Origin: Longimicrobium sp.
Lineage (GTDB): Bacteria; Gemmatimonadota; Gemmatimonadetes; Longimicrobiales; Longimicrobiaceae
Reading direction: 5' to 3'
Assembly: GCA_036389795.1 (NCBI GenBank)
Contig: DASVWD010000285.1
Location: 1 to 64,000 of the forward strand
Length of the DNA: 64,000 bases
Shown here: one piece after another, positions 38,964 through 48,084 of the stretch
How positions within the stretch are numbered: the first letter of the stretch is position 1
Layout: each line of letters starts with the position of its first letter
Position numbers and translations under genes: made by a program
Notes under the pieces: generated by a model
Told to the model about the DNA's origin: nothing
The model's input: the letters and a program-made list of their open reading frames with translations, nothing else
Database searches by the model: none

Positions 38964-39955
38964 GCGTACAGGGGATAGCTCTCCAGCGGTGGCAGGTCGC
39001 GCTCGGCGGAGCGCGCCGTCATCGTTCTGCCCAGCACCGCCTCCGCCTGCTCCTGCACGAGTTGTCCGATCCGCATCGCATCAGCGGTGATCAGGTCGTC
39101 GCTGGTGAGCGCCGTCCGCTTGAAGGTGGCAATCAGTTCTTTCACGGCCTCGTAGTCGCCCTTGCGGGCCGCCTCCCGGAGTTCCTGGTACGGCCGCGTC
39201 AGGTCCGGCAGCTTGAACCAATCGTCGCGTCTGCCGGATTGGGAGATCGAGAACACCACGTAGGGGTAGTCGCGCACCGGCTGCCCGTCGGCGTCCACCA
39301 GTCGGAAGTCCGTCGGCGTGACTCGCAGCTTCGAGACGTCCACCGTGCCCTTGCGCGCTCGCATCACCACCCACCACCCGGTGCGGGGAGGATTGTAGGT
39401 GTCGGATATGCCGATCTCCAAAATGGAGTCTCCCGAAGCGCCGGTGATGGCATCGATTCCCTTGCGCAGCGGCTCGATGAAGGGCAGCGCGGTGCTGACG
39501 ACCGACACGCCGGCCGCCGACGACGCGCTCTCCAGCAGGTCGATGAAGGGAGCCGCCAGGTCGGCCTCCTTGATGGAGAACAGGCCCAGCTCCAGCCCGA
39601 CGCCTTCCCCCCGATAGGGGATTGGGCCCAGCAGCGTCTTTTTGACGGTGATCACCCGGTCCAGGTTCGCGGGGTCGATGTTCCGCAGCTCCGCGGGGCT
39701 GGTGACCGTGTGGAAGGAGGCGTCCTTCCCCGACAGGTGATTGAGCGTGGCGAAGCTGTGCACCACTCCGTAGAACTTCGTTGCCAGCCTGCGAACGTTC
39801 ACCACGCGCAGCGAGCGCAGGGTAATGGTCAGATACGCGCCGTCTACCGGCACCTCCTCCTTCTCCTTCGGCTCGTCCGGCACCTGGGGCCCGTCGAGCT
39901 GGGCGTATACCCAGTCCTGCGCCCGCTTCCGGAACAGATCGTTCCACCATCCCAT
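38960..39955 (-). CDS. Unrecognised partner of the trypsin-like protease
   Basis: A 331-residue protein with a beta-rich first half (AYLTITLRSLRVVNVRRLAT, AELRNIDPANLDRVITVKKT, VGLELGLFSIKEADLA), a central helical segment (FIDLLESASSAAGVSVVSTA), a strand block (DSILEIGISDTYNPPRTGWW) and a C-terminal helical tail (ELREAARKGDYEAVKELIAT). There is no signal peptide and no known domain. GAGGAGACCACA precedes the ATG; it begins 10 bp after the protease gene, so the two form an operon. It may be a peptidase substrate, activator or effector. Its base composition is less GC-rich than the oxidoreductase beside it. Confidence 0.6.
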   Translation of the reverse strand: MGWWNDLFRKRAQDWVYAQLDGPQVPDEPKEKEEVPVDGAYLTITLRSLRVVNVRRLATKFYGVVHSFATLNHLSGKDASFHTVTSPAELRNIDPANLDRVITVKKTLLGPIPYRGEGVGLELGLFSIKEADLAAPFIDLLESASSAAGVSVVSTALPFIEPLRKGIDAITGASGDSILEIGISDTYNPPRTGWWVVMRARKGTVDVSKLRVTPTDFRLVDADGQPVRDYPYVVFSISQSGRRDDWFKLPDLTRPYQELREAARKGDYEAVKELIATFKRTALTSDDLITADAMRIGQLVQEQAEAVLGRTMTARSAERDLPPLESYPLYA

Positions 39956-39965
39956 TGTGGTCTCC

Positions 39966-41237
39966 TCAATACACAGGCAGCTTGAGAGCGCGGAACACCG
40001 ATGCGGCCCAGATCCACTCCGCGAACTCGATCGGCTCGTTCAGCGCCGTCCGGCAGAAGCTGAACCCGAGCACGCGGGAGCCCTCGTCGACCAGCGCGCA
40101 CCCGGAGTCGCCCGGACGGGTGACGGGCTGCGTGTACACCCTGCCCTGCTCATTCCGCAGAGGGAAGGGGAGGTTGAGGTCCATCCCTGTGACAAACGTC
40201 GACTTCCGCTGCGAGGTGATCCCTTCGAAGTGCACGCGCTGCTTGGGAGTCGGGCACTCGTCCAGGAGCGGCCGGACCGCTTGGGGAGTCGCCGGTGCCC
40301 GCTCCTCTCCTAGCTCAATAAAGCAACTATCGGTGATCAGGTCGGCGGATCGGACCACTCCCAGCACACTATCCACGTATACCGCCTGTCCCACCACGCA
40401 CGCGGCCCCCCGCTCGGCGAACAGGTCGGGGAGCGCTTCCGGGTCGGCAACCAGGCCGTGGAGGCACCCGGTGACGCCGTGACGGCCCCCCGGACCCTTC
40501 GTAACCACCCCTGCCGTAAACGCGGGCTGCCGCTCCCGCTCCACCGCCACCCCCCACGCCGGAGACGCGACCGCGCTCGTCAGGCTGGTCTTCGGCATGG
40601 GGGCGAACAACAGGCTGAACGGCTGCCGGGCGATCATCTCACGGAAGGTGCCGCGGGAGATGAGCCGGTCCATCGCGTTCAACAGGGCGAGCCGATAGAC
40701 CGTCTGGTCCCGACCTGGCGCCCCGGCCGAACCCTTGGCGCCGGCGGGGTCGCCTGTGGCCACGCCGGCGTCATCCTCTCCGCCACCGGTAGGGAGTATT
40801 TCGAAATCGTGCACGACTTCATCGATCCACTGCTCTGCGCCGTTCTCGAGGTCGCCAGGGCGTATGCCGGCTTGGTTGAGGAACTCGGGGAGCGAGACCG
40901 ACCTGCGGTTTGCGAGGCTCGGGTCCGTGGACAGGAGCAGCAGGTCGTACCGAGGCACGCCGCCCAGCTCGTGGAAAACGAGGAGCCGGCGTAACCGTTC
41001 CGCGTGCGCATAGTGCGAGAGAGCGGAGGCGAAGCGCTCGGAATGGGAGAGCGCATTCCATAGGAACACGCTCGCCATCACCGCCCGTCCGGACACGTCT
41101 TCCACCAGCTTGGAAAGTCCTTCGAACACCTCGGTCTGCTCGATTCCTCCCGCACCCACCACAGCCTCGGGCCAGCGGAAGTGGGCCCGGAGCTCGGCCT
41201 CCTGGACCAGTGATGTCGCAAGGTCGGAGAGGTTCAT
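39966..41237 (-). CDS. Trypsin-like serine protease with N-terminal helical domain
   Basis: A 423-residue cytoplasmic protein. The first ~190 residues are helical and unrecognised (LATSLVQEAELRAHFRWPEA, VFLWNALSHSERFASALSHY). Residues ~235-423 look like a chymotrypsin-fold protease: His in HGVTGCLHGLV, Asp in SADLITDSCFIEL and nucleophile Ser in TRPGDSGCALVDEGSRVLGF. The absence of a signal peptide with such a protease is typical of proteases in conflict or signalling systems, where the N-terminal part is the recruitment domain (inference). The gene downstream is its probable partner. ATG 41237 was chosen; upstream, frame content is antisense noise. Confidence 0.68.
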   Translation of the reverse strand: MNLSDLATSLVQEAELRAHFRWPEAVVGAGGIEQTEVFEGLSKLVEDVSGRAVMASVFLWNALSHSERFASALSHYAHAERLRRLLVFHELGGVPRYDLLLLSTDPSLANRRSVSLPEFLNQAGIRPGDLENGAEQWIDEVVHDFEILPTGGGEDDAGVATGDPAGAKGSAGAPGRDQTVYRLALLNAMDRLISRGTFREMIARQPFSLLFAPMPKTSLTSAVASPAWGVAVERERQPAFTAGVVTKGPGGRHGVTGCLHGLVADPEALPDLFAERGAACVVGQAVYVDSVLGVVRSADLITDSCFIELGEERAPATPQAVRPLLDECPTPKQRVHFEGITSQRKSTFVTGMDLNLPFPLRNEQGRVYTQPVTRPGDSGCALVDEGSRVLGFSFCRTALNEPIEFAEWIWAASVFRALKLPVY

Positions 41238-41392
41238 AAGCGGGAGTTCGGTGGAAGGCGTGAGGTCGGCAGGCAGGCGATGCAGGGGCAGGGGGGGAAG
41301 GCCGGAACGCCCCCGCACGTCGGGAAGAGTACCCCCGCCGTACCCGGCCGGCAACCTCCTCGCGGCCCCGTTCAGCGCCAGCCCGCCGCCGT

Positions 41393-42034
41393 CTACTTGC
41401 GCAGCAGCTTGAAGGCGTGGCTCCACGAGCCGGAGCGGACGCCGTGGGTGATCCAGAGCATCGCCAGCGGCTCCAGCAGGCGCGAGCCGTCGATCCCGCC
41501 CACGTCCACCACCTCCCAGCCGAAGGCCTCGCAGATCCCGGCGACGGTCCGCTTCGCCCCCTCGTCGCCGCCGCAGACGAACATCGTGGGCGGGCCGCCG
41601 GGGAAGTCGGGGTCCACCATCTCGCCCGCGGTGATGATGTTGAACGCCTTCACCACCCGCGCGCCCGGGAGCCAGCGCTGCACCTGCTCGCCGCCCGAGT
41701 CGGAGTGCCCCACCGCCAGCCGGGGCGCCCCGCCGGAGAAGTCGAGCGGGTTGGTGACGTCGACCACCACCTTCCCCGCCAGGTGGTCGGGGCCGGCCAG
41801 GCGCAGCGCGTTCTCGGTGCCCGCCCAGAGCGTCGCCAGCACGGCCAGCTCGCCGAACTCCGCGGCCTCGGCGAAGGTCCCCGCGCGCGCGGCCGGCCCG
41901 GCCTGCGCCAGCCACTCGCGCACCGCGTCGCTCTCCGGCGTGCGCGAGCCGATCATGACCTCGTCGCCGCGCCGCGCGAAGCCGAGCCCGAGCGAGCGCC
42001 CCACCACGCCGGTGCCGAGGATGCCGATCTTCAT
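41393..42034 (-). CDS. NADPH-dependent F420 reductase-like oxidoreductase
   Basis: A 213-residue Rossmann protein: MKIGILGTGVVGRSLGLGFA then VMIGSRTPES (NADP-type arginine after strand 2), LAGKVVVDVTNPLDF, VVKAFNIITAGEM and PTMFVCGGDEGAK. It belongs to the F420-dependent NADP reductase/'NADPH-dependent reductase' family; use of F420 itself is not shown. ATG 42034 is the start of homology, with GGAAC upstream. It is a single gene with ~690 bp of non-coding DNA before it. Confidence 0.8.
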   Translation of the reverse strand: MKIGILGTGVVGRSLGLGFARRGDEVMIGSRTPESDAVREWLAQAGPAARAGTFAEAAEFGELAVLATLWAGTENALRLAGPDHLAGKVVVDVTNPLDFSGGAPRLAVGHSDSGGEQVQRWLPGARVVKAFNIITAGEMVDPDFPGGPPTMFVCGGDEGAKRTVAGICEAFGWEVVDVGGIDGSRLLEPLAMLWITHGVRSGSWSHAFKLLRK

Positions 42035-42720
42035 GGGCTGAGTTCCGTCAGGAGTGGACATCGGATCGAGAGGGAGGGGGGAAGGTGCGGCCCGCGGGCG
42101 AGGCGGCGCAAGGCCTGCCGGAAAGCGTCAGGGCCGGCCCCCTCGCGGGAGTCGGCCCTGTCGCGCGGCCAGCCGGTCGGGGCCACGGTTCGGCGGGGAA
42201 CGGTTGCCATCTGTGACGGGCGTCGTTGTGCCTCCACATTAAGCTGCCGACCGTGGAGCCCGACCCGGCTGAACGGCGTGTGTGGGTCCCGCGATGACCG
42301 ACTGCTGCTGATCGGGAGGCTGCTCGCCTCCGGTGCATTGAGGGTGCCCCGCTGCGGACGAGATTGTGGTTGGATCCTATTGAGCCGAAGCTGCGACGTG
42401 CTTCCGTACCAGGGGCGCGGGGGGACGTTGCAACCGGCGTGCCGTTTGTCAGCAAAACGTCGCGATCAGTGCGATCTATACCTCCTCGTTACACTTAGCT
42501 GCTCCGGGGCCGGGTATCAGATGCGGCATCCGTGGGGCGTGAACGTCCGGTTGTGGCACCGGCGCCGCACCATCCATGTCCCAGCCTCGGCCCAAAGTGT
42601 ACGGACATAACGCCTCAACGCAAGTGACGGAAATTACAACGACCGGTGTTCACGCCAAGGACCGCGTGGCGGAGGGTGCCTCCGCTGCGCCTGTCTCCGT
42701 GCCTCCACGTGAAAGCAGAA
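42035..42720. other. Long non-coding region
   Basis: About 690 bp between the F420 reductase-like gene and the tal terminator, presumably holding the reductase promoter. No frame has convincing protein character, and I see no repeat family or RNA gene. Composition is mixed, with several GATTGTGG/ATTGAG words less GC-rich than the surroundings, which may mean an eroded insertion. Confidence 0.35.
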
Positions 42721-42740
42721 GGGCCCGCCGGAGCGGGCCC
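42721..42740 (-). terminator. Terminator of tal
   Basis: GGGCCCGC (42721-42728), loop CGGA, GCGGGCCC (42733-42740). On the minus strand it is followed by TTCTGCTTTC. It lies 32 bp after the tal stop codon. Confidence 0.7.
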
Positions 42741-42771
42741 CTTCGAGGTCAGGCGTCGTGCGCGTGCGGCG

Positions 42772-43905
42772 TCAGGCCTGGGCCACGCGGGTGAGCTTCT
42801 CGTCGACCACCTTGAGCATCTGGCGGAAGCTCTTGGCGAACTTCTCCACCCCTTCCACCTGCAGGCGCTCCGTCACCTGGTCCAGGTCGATCCCCAGCTC
42901 CCTGAGCGCGGCCAGGTCGGCGCGGGCGCGGTCCAGGTCGCGGTCCACCGTGCGGGCCACCTCGCCGTGGTCGGCGAACGCCTCGATGGTGGCCAGCGGC
43001 ATGGTGTTCACGGTGTCGGGGCCGATCAGCTCCTCCACGTAGATCACGTCGCGGTACTCGGGGTTCTTGGTGGAGGTGCTGGCCCAGAGCGGCCGCTGCA
43101 CCTTCGCGCCCTTCGCCCGCAGCCGCTCCCAGCGCTCGCCCGCGAACACCTGCCCGAAGCGCTCGTACGCCAGCTTGGCGTTCGCCACCGCCGCGCGCCC
43201 TTTCAGCCCGCGCGCCCGCTCCGCGTTCTCGCCGCCCTTTTCGATGATCTTGTCCAGCTCCGCGTCCACCGCCGTGTCCACGCGCGAGACGAAGAACGAG
43301 GCCACCGACGCCACGCGGTCCAGCGGCTCGCCGGCTTCGGCGCGGCGCTCCATGGCGCGCAGGTACGCCTCCATCACCTGATCGTAGCCGGAGAGCGAGA
43401 AGAGGAGGGTGATGTTGACGTTGATCCCCTCCGCGAGGAGCTGCTCGATGGCGGGGATCCCCTCGTCGTTGCCGGGCACCTTCACGAACACGTTGGGGCG
43501 CCCCACCGCCGCCCACAGCCGCCGCGCCTCGCTGATGGTCTGGTCGGTGTGCTCCGCCAGCAGGGGGGAGACCTCGATCGACACGAAGCCGTCGCCGCCG
43601 TCGGTGGCGTCGTAGACCGGGCGGAAGATGTCGCAGGCGCGCTGGATGTCCTCGATGGCGACCGCCTCGAACGCCTCGTTGGCGTCGGCGCCGTCGCCGG
43701 CCAGGAACTCCATGGCGTCGTCGTAGTCGTCGCTCTCGCCGATGGCCTGCTCGAAGATCGACGGGTTGCTGGTGACGCCTCTCAGGTCGTAGTCGCGGAT
43801 CATCTCCTGCAGCTCGCCGCTGTCGATGATCCCGCGGCGGATGTAGTCGAGCCACACGCTCTGCCCCTGTGCGTGGAGCTCGTGCAGGCGGCTGCTGTCG
43901 GTCAT
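42772..43905 (-). CDS. tal: Transaldolase
   Basis: A 377-residue enzyme transferring a dihydroxyacetone unit in the non-oxidative pentose phosphate pathway. Diagnostic blocks are RDYDLRGVTSNPSIFEQAI, FVSIEVSPLLAEHT, NVFVKVPGNDEGIPAIEQLL and RPLWASTSTKNPEY; the Schiff-base Lys is expected in VFVKVPG. The length fits the long TalB/Tal-type II form. It is next in line before tkt on the same strand; a 180-bp gap with repeats lies between. Confidence 0.92.
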   Translation of the reverse strand: MTDSSRLHELHAQGQSVWLDYIRRGIIDSGELQEMIRDYDLRGVTSNPSIFEQAIGESDDYDDAMEFLAGDGADANEAFEAVAIEDIQRACDIFRPVYDATDGGDGFVSIEVSPLLAEHTDQTISEARRLWAAVGRPNVFVKVPGNDEGIPAIEQLLAEGINVNITLLFSLSGYDQVMEAYLRAMERRAEAGEPLDRVASVASFFVSRVDTAVDAELDKIIEKGGENAERARGLKGRAAVANAKLAYERFGQVFAGERWERLRAKGAKVQRPLWASTSTKNPEYRDVIYVEELIGPDTVNTMPLATIEAFADHGEVARTVDRDLDRARADLAALRELGIDLDQVTERLQVEGVEKFAKSFRQMLKVVDEKLTRVAQA

Positions 43906-43950
43906 CGTGGCATCCCTCGGGTTGAACGGCGCGGAAGTGATTTAGTCCTT

Positions 43951-44069
43951 AGTCCTTAGTGCTAAGTCCTAGGTGCTGAGTCCTGCGTGCTGAGTCCCAA
44001 AGGTAACCCTTTGCGCGGCTCGGCGCCCGGGGTTCACACTAACACACCAAGGACTAAGCACTAAGGACT
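43951..44069. repeat. Inverted AGTCCTTAGTGCTAAGTCCT repeat
   Basis: AGTCCTTAGTGCTAAGTCCT (43951-43970) and AGGACTAAGCACTAAGGACT (44050-44069) pair in 19 of 20 positions. The gap between tkt and tal is filled by these near-repetitive words and CACTTCGCACTTCGCACT. Confidence 0.6.
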
Positions 44070-44088
44070 CCGCACTTCGCACTTCGCA

Positions 44089-46179
44089 CTATCTTTCATC
44101 CGCCCCGTGCCGCGTCGGCCCCGCGGCCGCCAGCCCGGCCTCCAGCTCCAGCCCCTCCTCGCCCCGGCCCAGCACGTGGAGCGCCTTGGCCGCCACGTTC
44201 TCGGGGGTGAAGCCCAGCTCCTGGAAGATGCGCTTGGCCGGCGCCGAGGCGCCGAAGTGCGTGATCCCCACCACCGCCCCGTCGGCCCCCACCCACTCGC
44301 GCCACCCCATCGTCGACGCCGCCTCCACCGCCACCCGGGCGCGCACCTCGGGCGGGAGCACCTCGTCGCGGTACTCCCTCGGCTGGCGGCAGAAGAGCGT
44401 CCAGCTCGGCATGCTCACCACCCGCGCCGCCACGTTCTCCTCCTTCAGCCGCTCGCGCGCCTCCAGCGCCAGCGACACCTCCGAGCCGCTCGCGATCAGG
44501 ATCACCTCCGGCTCGCCCCCCTCCGCGTCCGCCAGCACGTACGCGCCCCGGCGCAGGCCCGACGCGGCGCCCAGCGCCTCGCGGTCCAGGTGCGGCAGCG
44601 CCTGCCGGGTGAGGGCGAAGAAGACCGGCCCCTCCGTGTATTCCATCGCGAAGCGCCACGCCTCCACCGTCTCGTTCGCGTCCGCCGGTCGCAGGTCGAC
44701 CAGCCCGGGGATCGCTCGGAGCGCCGGGAGCTGCTCGATCGGCTGGTGCGTGGGGCCGTCTTCCCCCAGCCCCACCGAGTCGTGGGTGAAGACGTAGATC
44801 GCCGGCTGCTCCATCAACGCCGCCAGCCGGATCGGCGGGCGCATGTAGTCCGAGAAGATCAGGAAGGTGCCCCCGTACGGCCGCACGCCGCCGTGCAGCG
44901 CCATCCCGTTCATCAGGCTCCCCATCGCGTGCTCGCGCACCCCGAAGTGCAGGTTGCGCCCCGCGTAGCTCGCCGCCTCGAAGTCGCCGCCGCCCTCGAT
45001 CAGCGTGTTGTTCGACCCCGCCAGGTCCGCCGAGCCGCCGATCAGCCAGGGCACCCGCTTGGCGATCGCGTTCAGCGCCTTCCCCGACGCCGCGCGCGTG
45101 GCCAGCGGCTTGTCGTCCTTGGTCCACGAGGGGAGCTCCGCGTCCCACCCCTCCGGCAGCCGGTGCTCCAGCGCCGCGTACAGGCCGCGCGCCAGCTCCG
45201 CGTGCTCGCCCGCGTAGGCGTCGAAGCGCCGCTCCCACTCCTCCTGCAGCCCCCGTCCCCGGTCGACGGCCCCGCGCATGTGCGCCAGCACCTCGTCGGG
45301 GACGAAGAAGGCGTCGGTCGTCGGCCAGCCCAGGTTCTGCTTGGTGAGCTTCACCTCCTCCTCGCCCAGCGGCTCGCCGTGCGCCTTCTCGCTCCCCGCG
45401 CGGTTCGGCGAGCCGTAGCCGATGGTGGTGCGGACGACCACGAGCGAGGGGCGCTCGTCCGCCTGCGCCGCGCGGATCGCGTCGTCGATCCCCTCCAGGT
45501 CGTTGCCGTCCACCCGCAGCGTGTGCCAGCCGTACGCCTCGAAGCGCTTCGCCACGTCCTCGGTGAACGCCAGGTCCGTCGAGCCCTCGATGGTGATGCG
45601 GTTGTCGTCCCAGAAGTAGACGAGCTTCCCCAGCTTCAGGTGCCCGGCCAGCGACGCCGCCTCGCTCGCCACCCCCTCCATCAGGTCGCCGTCCGAGCAG
45701 ATCGCGTAGACGAAGTGGTCCACCACCGGGTGCCCGGGCCGGTTGAACACCGTGGCCAGGTGCCGCTCCGCGATCGCCATCCCCACCCCGTTGGCGAAGC
45801 CCTGCCCCAGCGGGCCCGTCGTGGTCTCCACCCCCGGCGTCAGGCCGTACTCCGGGTGCCCCGGCGTCTTGCTCTCCCACTGGCGGAAGTTCTTCAGGTC
45901 GTCCAGCGACAGGTCGTAGCCGGTGAGGTAGAGCAGCGAGTAGAGGAGCATCGACGCGTGCCCCGCCGACAGGACGAAGCGGTCGCGGCCGAACCAGTGC
46001 GGGTCGTGCGGGTTGTGGCGCAGGTGCCGCGTCCAGAGCACGTAGCCCAGCGGCGCCAGCGCCATGGGCGTTCCCGGGTGCCCCGCGTTGGCCTGCTGCA
46101 CCGCGTCCATCGACAGCGTGCGGATGGTGTTGATGCACAGCAGGTCGAGGTCTGTCTGCCCCGTCGCTCCGTCGGACAT
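44089..46179 (-). CDS. tkt: Transketolase
   Basis: A 696-residue thiamine-diphosphate enzyme moving two-carbon units between sugar phosphates. The TPP site runs from [20 protein letters not shown] to the DDNRITIEG block; the middle domain holds [15 protein letters not shown] (catalytic Glu) and [21 protein letters not shown]-terminal [16 protein letters not shown] is typical. ATG 46179 ([14 protein letters not shown]) is the family start; the longer frame is the 150-bp dispersed repeat. Together with tal, zwf, gnd and pgl it completes the pathway within 20 kb. Confidence 0.95.
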   Translation of the reverse strand: MSDGATGQTDLDLLCINTIRTLSMDAVQQANAGHPGTPMALAPLGYVLWTRHLRHNPHDPHWFGRDRFVLSAGHASMLLYSLLYLTGYDLSLDDLKNFRQWESKTPGHPEYGLTPGVETTTGPLGQGFANGVGMAIAERHLATVFNRPGHPVVDHFVYAICSDGDLMEGVASEAASLAGHLKLGKLVYFWDDNRITIEGSTDLAFTEDVAKRFEAYGWHTLRVDGNDLEGIDDAIRAAQADERPSLVVVRTTIGYGSPNRAGSEKAHGEPLGEEEVKLTKQNLGWPTTDAFFVPDEVLAHMRGAVDRGRGLQEEWERRFDAYAGEHAELARGLYAALEHRLPEGWDAELPSWTKDDKPLATRAASGKALNAIAKRVPWLIGGSADLAGSNNTLIEGGGDFEAASYAGRNLHFGVREHAMGSLMNGMALHGGVRPYGGTFLIFSDYMRPPIRLAALMEQPAIYVFTHDSVGLGEDGPTHQPIEQLPALRAIPGLVDLRPADANETVEAWRFAMEYTEGPVFFALTRQALPHLDREALGAASGLRRGAYVLADAEGGEPEVILIASGSEVSLALEARERLKEENVAARVVSMPSWTLFCRQPREYRDEVLPPEVRARVAVEAASTMGWREWVGADGAVVGITHFGASAPAKRIFQELGFTPENVAAKALHVLGRGEEGLELEAGLAAAGPTRHGADER

Positions 46180-46242
46180 CAATCGATGCGGGTGGAGGGT
46201 GGTCGAGAGAACCTTCTCACTTCGCGCTCGGCACTTCGCACT

Positions 46243-46395
46243 GCAGTCTTGGCATGTCCCTCCGCTGCGCTCCGGGCCGGGCTGCGCGCGCCGTAGGGCA
46301 CGGTACGGCTGTGCCCAACGGCGCCGGGCCCCCTCCGCGCCCAACCCCCGGCGCTCCGGGGTCCCGGCCCTCCGGGCGCGCATCCCTCATGCAAC
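46243..46395. repeat. 150-bp structured dispersed repeat, copy C
   Basis: The stem is GCGCCGTAGGGCAC (46288-46301) with GTGCCCAACGGCGC (46311-46324): relative to copies A and B, a G-C pair became C-G on both arms. The flanks TCCCTCCGCTGCGCTCCGGG and GGGCGCGCATCCCTCATGC are conserved. It lies upstream of tkt. Confidence 0.75.
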
Positions 46396-46549
46396 CCCAG
46401 GGGACAGGGGACAGGGGAACAGCCTGCCGATCCCCGTAGGGGCGAGGCCTGCCTCGCCCGAAGGATGCCCGTCCCCGCGCTCCGCAGGCTATCCCGCGCC
46501 GTCGGCAGTAGTCCGCGCAGGCGGACTTCGTGTGGTCGTTGCAGCGAAT

Positions 46550-47989
46550 TTATTCGCCCGCCCGGCCCGACCCACCAGAGCCCGACTCACCCGATCCACC
46601 CGGCCCACCGGCGAATACCACCGCGTCGTCGATCGCCCCGATCCGCTCCAGCGCCACCAGCGCCGCGCCGCGCGCCGTCTCCTCCCCCTCGGGCCTGAGC
46701 CGCAGCGGCCGCCCCACGGCTTCGCCCACGATCCGCGCGAACGCCGGCGAGGCGTGCAGCGCGCCCCCGCTCGCCACCACCTCCGCCGCGGGCCCGAAGG
46801 CGCGCTCCACCGCCCGCACCGCCTCCGCGATCCGCGCCGCCACCGCCTCCATCCACGCCCGCGCGATCTCCGCCGGCGCGGTGTCGAGCGTCATCCCCGC
46901 CATCGACGCCGTCTCGGCGAGATCCGACAGCGGCGGCCGCTCGCCCACCAGCGCGGGGACCACCTCCAGGCCGTGCGCGCCCGGCACCGTCGCCGCCAGC
47001 GCCGCCTCCAGCTCCCCCGGCGGCGGCAGGCGGAAGGTGCGGCGCAGCCAGTCCAGCACGTTTCCCGCGTTCGAGAGCGCCCGCCCCGCCACCGTGCGCC
47101 GCGCGTCCAGCCGGTAGCACCAGAGGTCGTCCGGCACCACTGGCTCGCCCTCGCGCAGCACCCGCACCGCGGCGGACGTCCCCACCGTCAGCGCGATCCG
47201 CCCCGGGCCCACCGCGCCGCTCCCCAGCGTGGCGCAGGCGCCGTCGCCCAGCGCCGGGAGCCAGGGCACGTCCGCCAGCTCCGGCCAGCGCCGCGCGAAC
47301 TCCGGAAGGAGACCCCGGAACGGCTCCTCCGCCACCTCCGGCAGCCGGTCGGCGCCGACCCCGACCACGTCCAGCATCTCCGCGTCCCAGTGGAGCGCGC
47401 GCAGGTCGAAGAGGCCCGTCCCGGAGGCGATGGAGAGAGAGGAGCGCCGCACCCCGAACAGTCGCTCCCCCAGGAGCTCCCCGATGGAGAGCCAGGCGGC
47501 CACGCGCGGGAAGGTATCGCCGCGCGTGCGGCGGAGCCAGAGCAGCTTCGCGGCCGGGTAGCTCTCGTGCAAAAAGCACCCGGTGCGCCGGTGCGCCGCG
47601 TCCGCGTGGACCCGCTCCCGCAGCGCCTGGGCGTCCTCCCGCGCCCGCGTGTCCCCCCACCCGAAGAGCGGCGTGAGCGGCGCCCCGTCCGCGCCGACCC
47701 CCGTCACCCCGTGCCAGAACGTCGCCAGGGAGACGGCAGCGACCTCGATCTCCGCCGCGCGCGCCGCCTCCACCGCCCGGTCGATGACGCCGCAGCACGC
47801 CGCGAGCAGCGCCTCCGGGTCCGTCTCCATCGCCCCCGCCGCCGACGTGTGCCAGGCGACGGGGACGCGGGCGAGCGGCGCGGGCTCCAGCGGCCTCGCG
47901 GCACGGTCGTAGAGCCCGGCCCGCACGGACGACGAGCCCGCGTCGAGCGCCAGGACCCACGGCGCGCGGGAGGCTGCGGAAAGAGGCAT
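46550..47989 (-). CDS. FGGY-family gluconokinase
   Basis: A 479-residue sugar kinase phosphorylating gluconate to 6-phosphogluconate (assignment from sequence plus context). ATP-site blocks are WVLALDAGSSSVRAGLYDR, GRIALTVGTSAAVRVL and VVASGGALHASPAFA. The gluconate-type signature is SLATFWHGVTGVGADGAPLT, then WGDTRAREDAQ and HRRTGCFLHESYPAAKLLWL. The C-terminus ends in a Gly/Ser tail (GGPGGSGESGSGGSGRAGE) of low complexity. It lies upstream of tkt on the same strand, feeding the gnd step. Confidence 0.85.
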   Translation of the reverse strand: MPLSAASRAPWVLALDAGSSSVRAGLYDRAARPLEPAPLARVPVAWHTSAAGAMETDPEALLAACCGVIDRAVEAARAAEIEVAAVSLATFWHGVTGVGADGAPLTPLFGWGDTRAREDAQALRERVHADAAHRRTGCFLHESYPAAKLLWLRRTRGDTFPRVAAWLSIGELLGERLFGVRRSSLSIASGTGLFDLRALHWDAEMLDVVGVGADRLPEVAEEPFRGLLPEFARRWPELADVPWLPALGDGACATLGSGAVGPGRIALTVGTSAAVRVLREGEPVVPDDLWCYRLDARRTVAGRALSNAGNVLDWLRRTFRLPPPGELEAALAATVPGAHGLEVVPALVGERPPLSDLAETASMAGMTLDTAPAEIARAWMEAVAARIAEAVRAVERAFGPAAEVVASGGALHASPAFARIVGEAVGRPLRLRPEGEETARGAALVALERIGAIDDAVVFAGGPGGSGESGSGGSGRAGE

Positions 47990-48084
47990 CGGCGGGGCGA
48001 CAATCTATGGTCCGGCGCCCCCGCCTGCCACGAAGACGCGGGTGGGCGCCCCGCCGCGGCGAGGCGCCCACCCGCCGGCCTGCC

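Noticed and set aside
42048-42455. Possible gene of 135 codons in the non-coding stretch
   Set aside because: Arg/Pro/Ser-rich, no start signal, no domain; looks like translated intergenic DNA.
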